NCBI RefSeq assembly: GCF_028595265.1
Contig: NZ_JAQQXP010000001.1
Span: 434,001-498,000 of the forward strand
Direction of reading: 5' to 3'
Source of the DNA: Alteromonas gilva
Lineage (GTDB): Bacteria > Pseudomonadota > Gammaproteobacteria > Enterobacterales > Alteromonadaceae
DNA: 64,000 bases
How positions within the stretch are numbered: position 1 is the stretch's first letter; the number at the start of each line of letters is the position of its first letter. The translations under genes and the position numbers were made by a program. The notes beneath the pieces were generated by a model. It did no database searches and was not told the origin of the DNA. It worked only from the letters and a program-made list of their open reading frames with translations. Shown piece by piece: positions 62,167 to 64,000 of this stretch.

Positions 62167-62694
62167 TTATACCGCGCAAAAACAACCTTTAGCGTCGGTG
62201 TTTACACTGGCACCGTAGTAGTCAGTTGCAGTCGCTAACTGGCTTATTTCGGCCACCAGATTGTTACCGGTAAAGCAGCCATAGCCAGTAGCGTAGGGGC
62301 CGAGGTAGCGCAATTTTCCCTGCTTATCGACTACCGCCAGGGCCGGAAAAGCGTCGATATACCTGCGTAGCGTGGAATGCTCTGTTAACGATAGCTGTGT
62401 TACCCGATAGCCCTTATCGGCCAATGCCTGGGTAAGCTCCTGCTGATGCGGTTCGGTAAGCGTATCGCAGTAACAACGCTGACTGGCCCGCATATGCACT
62501 AACGATCCCGGCCCCACCCCAGCTGCGCTAAGGTGTGCGGCGAACTGTTGATCAAACTCCGGCTGACTGGCTGCCTGAGCCAGTTTCATTTGCGGATCAA
62601 ACATTTTTATCTGATCCAGATTAGCCACCATCAGCGCGCCTAATATGGCTACTGCCCAGACGATAACGGCGGCGGTAATCACACGGTTTGACAT
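62167..62694 (-). CDS. DUF6436 thioredoxin-like membrane-anchored protein
   Basis: A 175-residue protein with an N-terminal transmembrane helix (about residues 7-24) and a thioredoxin-like domain. The usual CxxC is replaced by ASQRCYCDTL. FPALAVVDKQGKLRYLGPYA is the thioredoxin cis-Pro area, and the last residues are KGCFCAV. This fits DUF6436, which is of unknown function. Its start ATG overlaps the stop of the chemoreceptor gene by one base (TAATG), so I chose 62694 over an upstream frame. Confidence 0.82.
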   Translation of the reverse strand: MSNRVITAAVIVWAVAILGALMVANLDQIKMFDPQMKLAQAASQPEFDQQFAAHLSAAGVGPGSLVHMRASQRCYCDTLTEPHQQELTQALADKGYRVTQLSLTEHSTLRRYIDAFPALAVVDKQGKLRYLGPYATGYGCFTGNNLVAEISQLATATDYYGASVNTDAKGCFCAV

Positions 62695-64000
62695 TATATT
62701 ACGAAGCGATTCACGGTATTGAGCATGGACTGACACTTTTGCGCCAGTTCTTTGGCTTTTGCTTCTAACTCGGCGGCGGTATTGGCCTCGAGTGTCGATA
62801 ACTCATGGATCCTGGCGGTACTCTTAGCGATGGAGCTGGAAGCGGCTTCCTGTTCGACCGCTGCCGTGGCAACTTCCATCATGTTGTCGCTGGCAGCCTG
62901 AATTTGCTCCTCGATATTTTGCATAAAGCTGGCGGCATTGTCTGAGTCACTGACTGCCTGATCAACCAACTCAACACATTCGTTCATCTGACTGACTGAC
63001 GATGCCGTGCTGGCCACCAATTGTTCGGTTATGGTGCTGATTTCATCGGCACTTTCTTTGGAGCGAATCGCCAGCGTTCGCACTTCATCGGCCACCACCG
63101 CAAAGCCTCGTCCGTGCTCGCCGGCACGGGCAGACTCAATGGCCGCATTAAGTGCTAACAGGTTGGTTTGGTCGGCCACGGCGGTAATTGACCGCATGGA
63201 TTCAGAAATACTTGAGCACCGATCATTCAACTCCTGATTAGTCGTTGCTGCTCTGTTTAGCCGGTCGCGCAATGAATTGATAGTGGTTTTGGTACTCTCA
63301 ACTGCCTTCCGTGAGCTACTGGTATCCTGCTGCGCCTCGCGGGTAATGTCATTGGCCGCATTGGTGCGTTCAGCTGAGTCTTGCAGGGTAACGGCAATTT
63401 CTTCAGAGGCGGTCGAAATGCTGCCAAGTTCATGGTTACTCTGCATAACGTGACCATTTAGATCCTGGGTTGACGACTGCATAAAGGCACTGGTATCGGC
63501 GACCTGGTTGGCCAGGCTGGTGGCATCGTTGACCAGTTCGCGCAATGCAGATAACAGTTCGTCGAAGCGGCTTAACAAGGGAATCGACTTATCAATATCG
63601 ACCCGAAGATTAAGCTTTTGCTGGTCGGCCAGAATGTCATTAATCGCCACTTCAAGGGCGGCAGCACCGACGCCTTCCTCATGACTGCGCTTGGTCATGT
63701 ACATCAGTATAAAGCCTTCAACCAGCGCAAATAAGGCGTGGAGCAGCAAGATAGTAAAAGTAACGTGGCCCTCTTCGAAGGCATAAACGCCGAACCCTTC
63801 GACCTGCAACAGGAAGAAGCTGATATGGTGAATGGCGATGAACACTGTGGCCGACGCAATGACCTTCCAGTTCCGAAATACGGCGAGGACTGCCAGTAAC
63901 GAAAATATCTCAAAGTGCATTTCAATCAGGCCAAATGACTGATGAATATGCAGCGCAGTCATAAGTTGTGAGCCAATACCCATGGCATGGGCGCTGATTT
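62694..64000 (-). CDS. Methyl-accepting chemotaxis protein (5' end cut by window)
   Basis: At least 430 residues of a chemoreceptor are visible, open to the right edge, so the N-terminus is probably missing. The visible start has three or more transmembrane helices (residues 20-110 of the visible part, with HIHQSFGLIEMHFEIFSLLA) and no periplasmic domain. A signalling domain with the highly conserved hairpin tip (NLLALNAAIESARAGEHGRG, then FAVVADEVRTLA) follows. It sends signals to CheA. The ligand is unknown. The next gene is coupled by a 1-base overlap. Confidence 0.88.
   Translation of the reverse strand, partial: ISAHAMGIGSQLMTALHIHQSFGLIEMHFEIFSLLAVLAVFRNWKVIASATVFIAIHHISFFLLQVEGFGVYAFEEGHVTFTILLLHALFALVEGFILMYMTKRSHEEGVGAAALEVAINDILADQQKLNLRVDIDKSIPLLSRFDELLSALRELVNDATSLANQVADTSAFMQSSTQDLNGHVMQSNHELGSISTASEEIAVTLQDSAERTNAANDITREAQQDTSSSRKAVESTKTTINSLRDRLNRAATTNQELNDRCSSISESMRSITAVADQTNLLALNAAIESARAGEHGRGFAVVADEVRTLAIRSKESADEISTITEQLVASTASSVSQMNECVELVDQAVSDSDNAASFMQNIEEQIQAASDNMMEVATAAVEQEAASSSIAKSTARIHELSTLEANTAAELEAKAKELAQKCQSMLNTVNRFVI

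Noticed and set aside
1..64000. CRISPR arrays, tRNA, rRNA, c-di-GMP riboswitch
   Set aside because: No regularly spaced repeats, no cloverleaf-like sequence with a T-loop, and no GEMM-type core were found by eye. A covariance-model scan would be decisive.

Overview
The window looks like chromosome of a marine gammaproteobacterium of the Alteromonadales (Alteromonas-like). The clues are a moderate-GC core with typical gammaproteobacterial genes (frmA-fghA, gabD, ibpA-type small heat-shock protein, NDH-2, AcrAB-type pump), a GH105/DUF4861 polysaccharide-degradation lipoprotein, a Vibrio vps-II-like exopolysaccharide export block, LapG/LapD, and a PEP-CTERM protein. The taxon is inferred from gene content only.

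Layout. 1-13.4 kb is mostly metabolic and stress genes: the truncated GH105 lipoprotein, the glutathione-dependent formaldehyde pathway (frmA-fghA) with a divergent LysR gene, two tandem CDP-glycerol glycerophosphotransferase-like genes, gabD, a small heat-shock gene with a sigma-32-like promoter and a hairpin over its ribosome binding site, a lipoprotein nucleosidase operon, a flavin reductase, a frameshifted response-regulator remnant and a DUF2721 protein.

14-42 kb is a large exopolysaccharide region. It is bracketed by two paralogous undecaprenyl-phosphate sugar transferases (14.2 and 40.4 kb). Next to the first is a graveyard of nested, decayed insertion sequences (16.0-20.6 kb) with a PEP-CTERM gene stranded in it. 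Then comes a strikingly AT-rich, tightly overlapping nine-gene cassette (21.0-28.9 kb): GT4 glycosyltransferase, PssD/PssE pair, acetyltransferase, sulfotransferase, polymerase, pyruvyltransferase, flippase and a lyase-like secreted protein. More transposase debris follows. The core-like composition resumes with lapG-lapD, a Gly/Asn-rich secreted protein, an O-antigen-ligase-family protein, and a minus-strand block (beta-barrel, short Wza-like export protein, Wzz/BY-kinase, VpsP-like) in the vpsM-N-O-P order, divergent from the second sugar transferase. The likely product is a Wzy-dependent, acidic (uronate, sulfate, pyruvate) exopolysaccharide. The AT-rich cassette would be the acquired, repeat-unit-specific part and the vps-like block the conserved export machine.

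42-64 kb is again core: PpiC, an MscS channel, NDH-2, an 8-oxoguanine deaminase-like amidohydrolase, an exported double cupin with a divergent LysR gene, an ABC exporter, a methyltransferase, YceI, a CBS protein, a TetR/RND efflux unit with an AcrR-type operator, a CoA-hydrolase/GNAT fusion overlapping a histone-deacetylase-family gene, and a chemoreceptor translationally coupled to a DUF6436 protein. The chemoreceptor runs off the right edge. No tRNA, rRNA or CRISPR array was seen.
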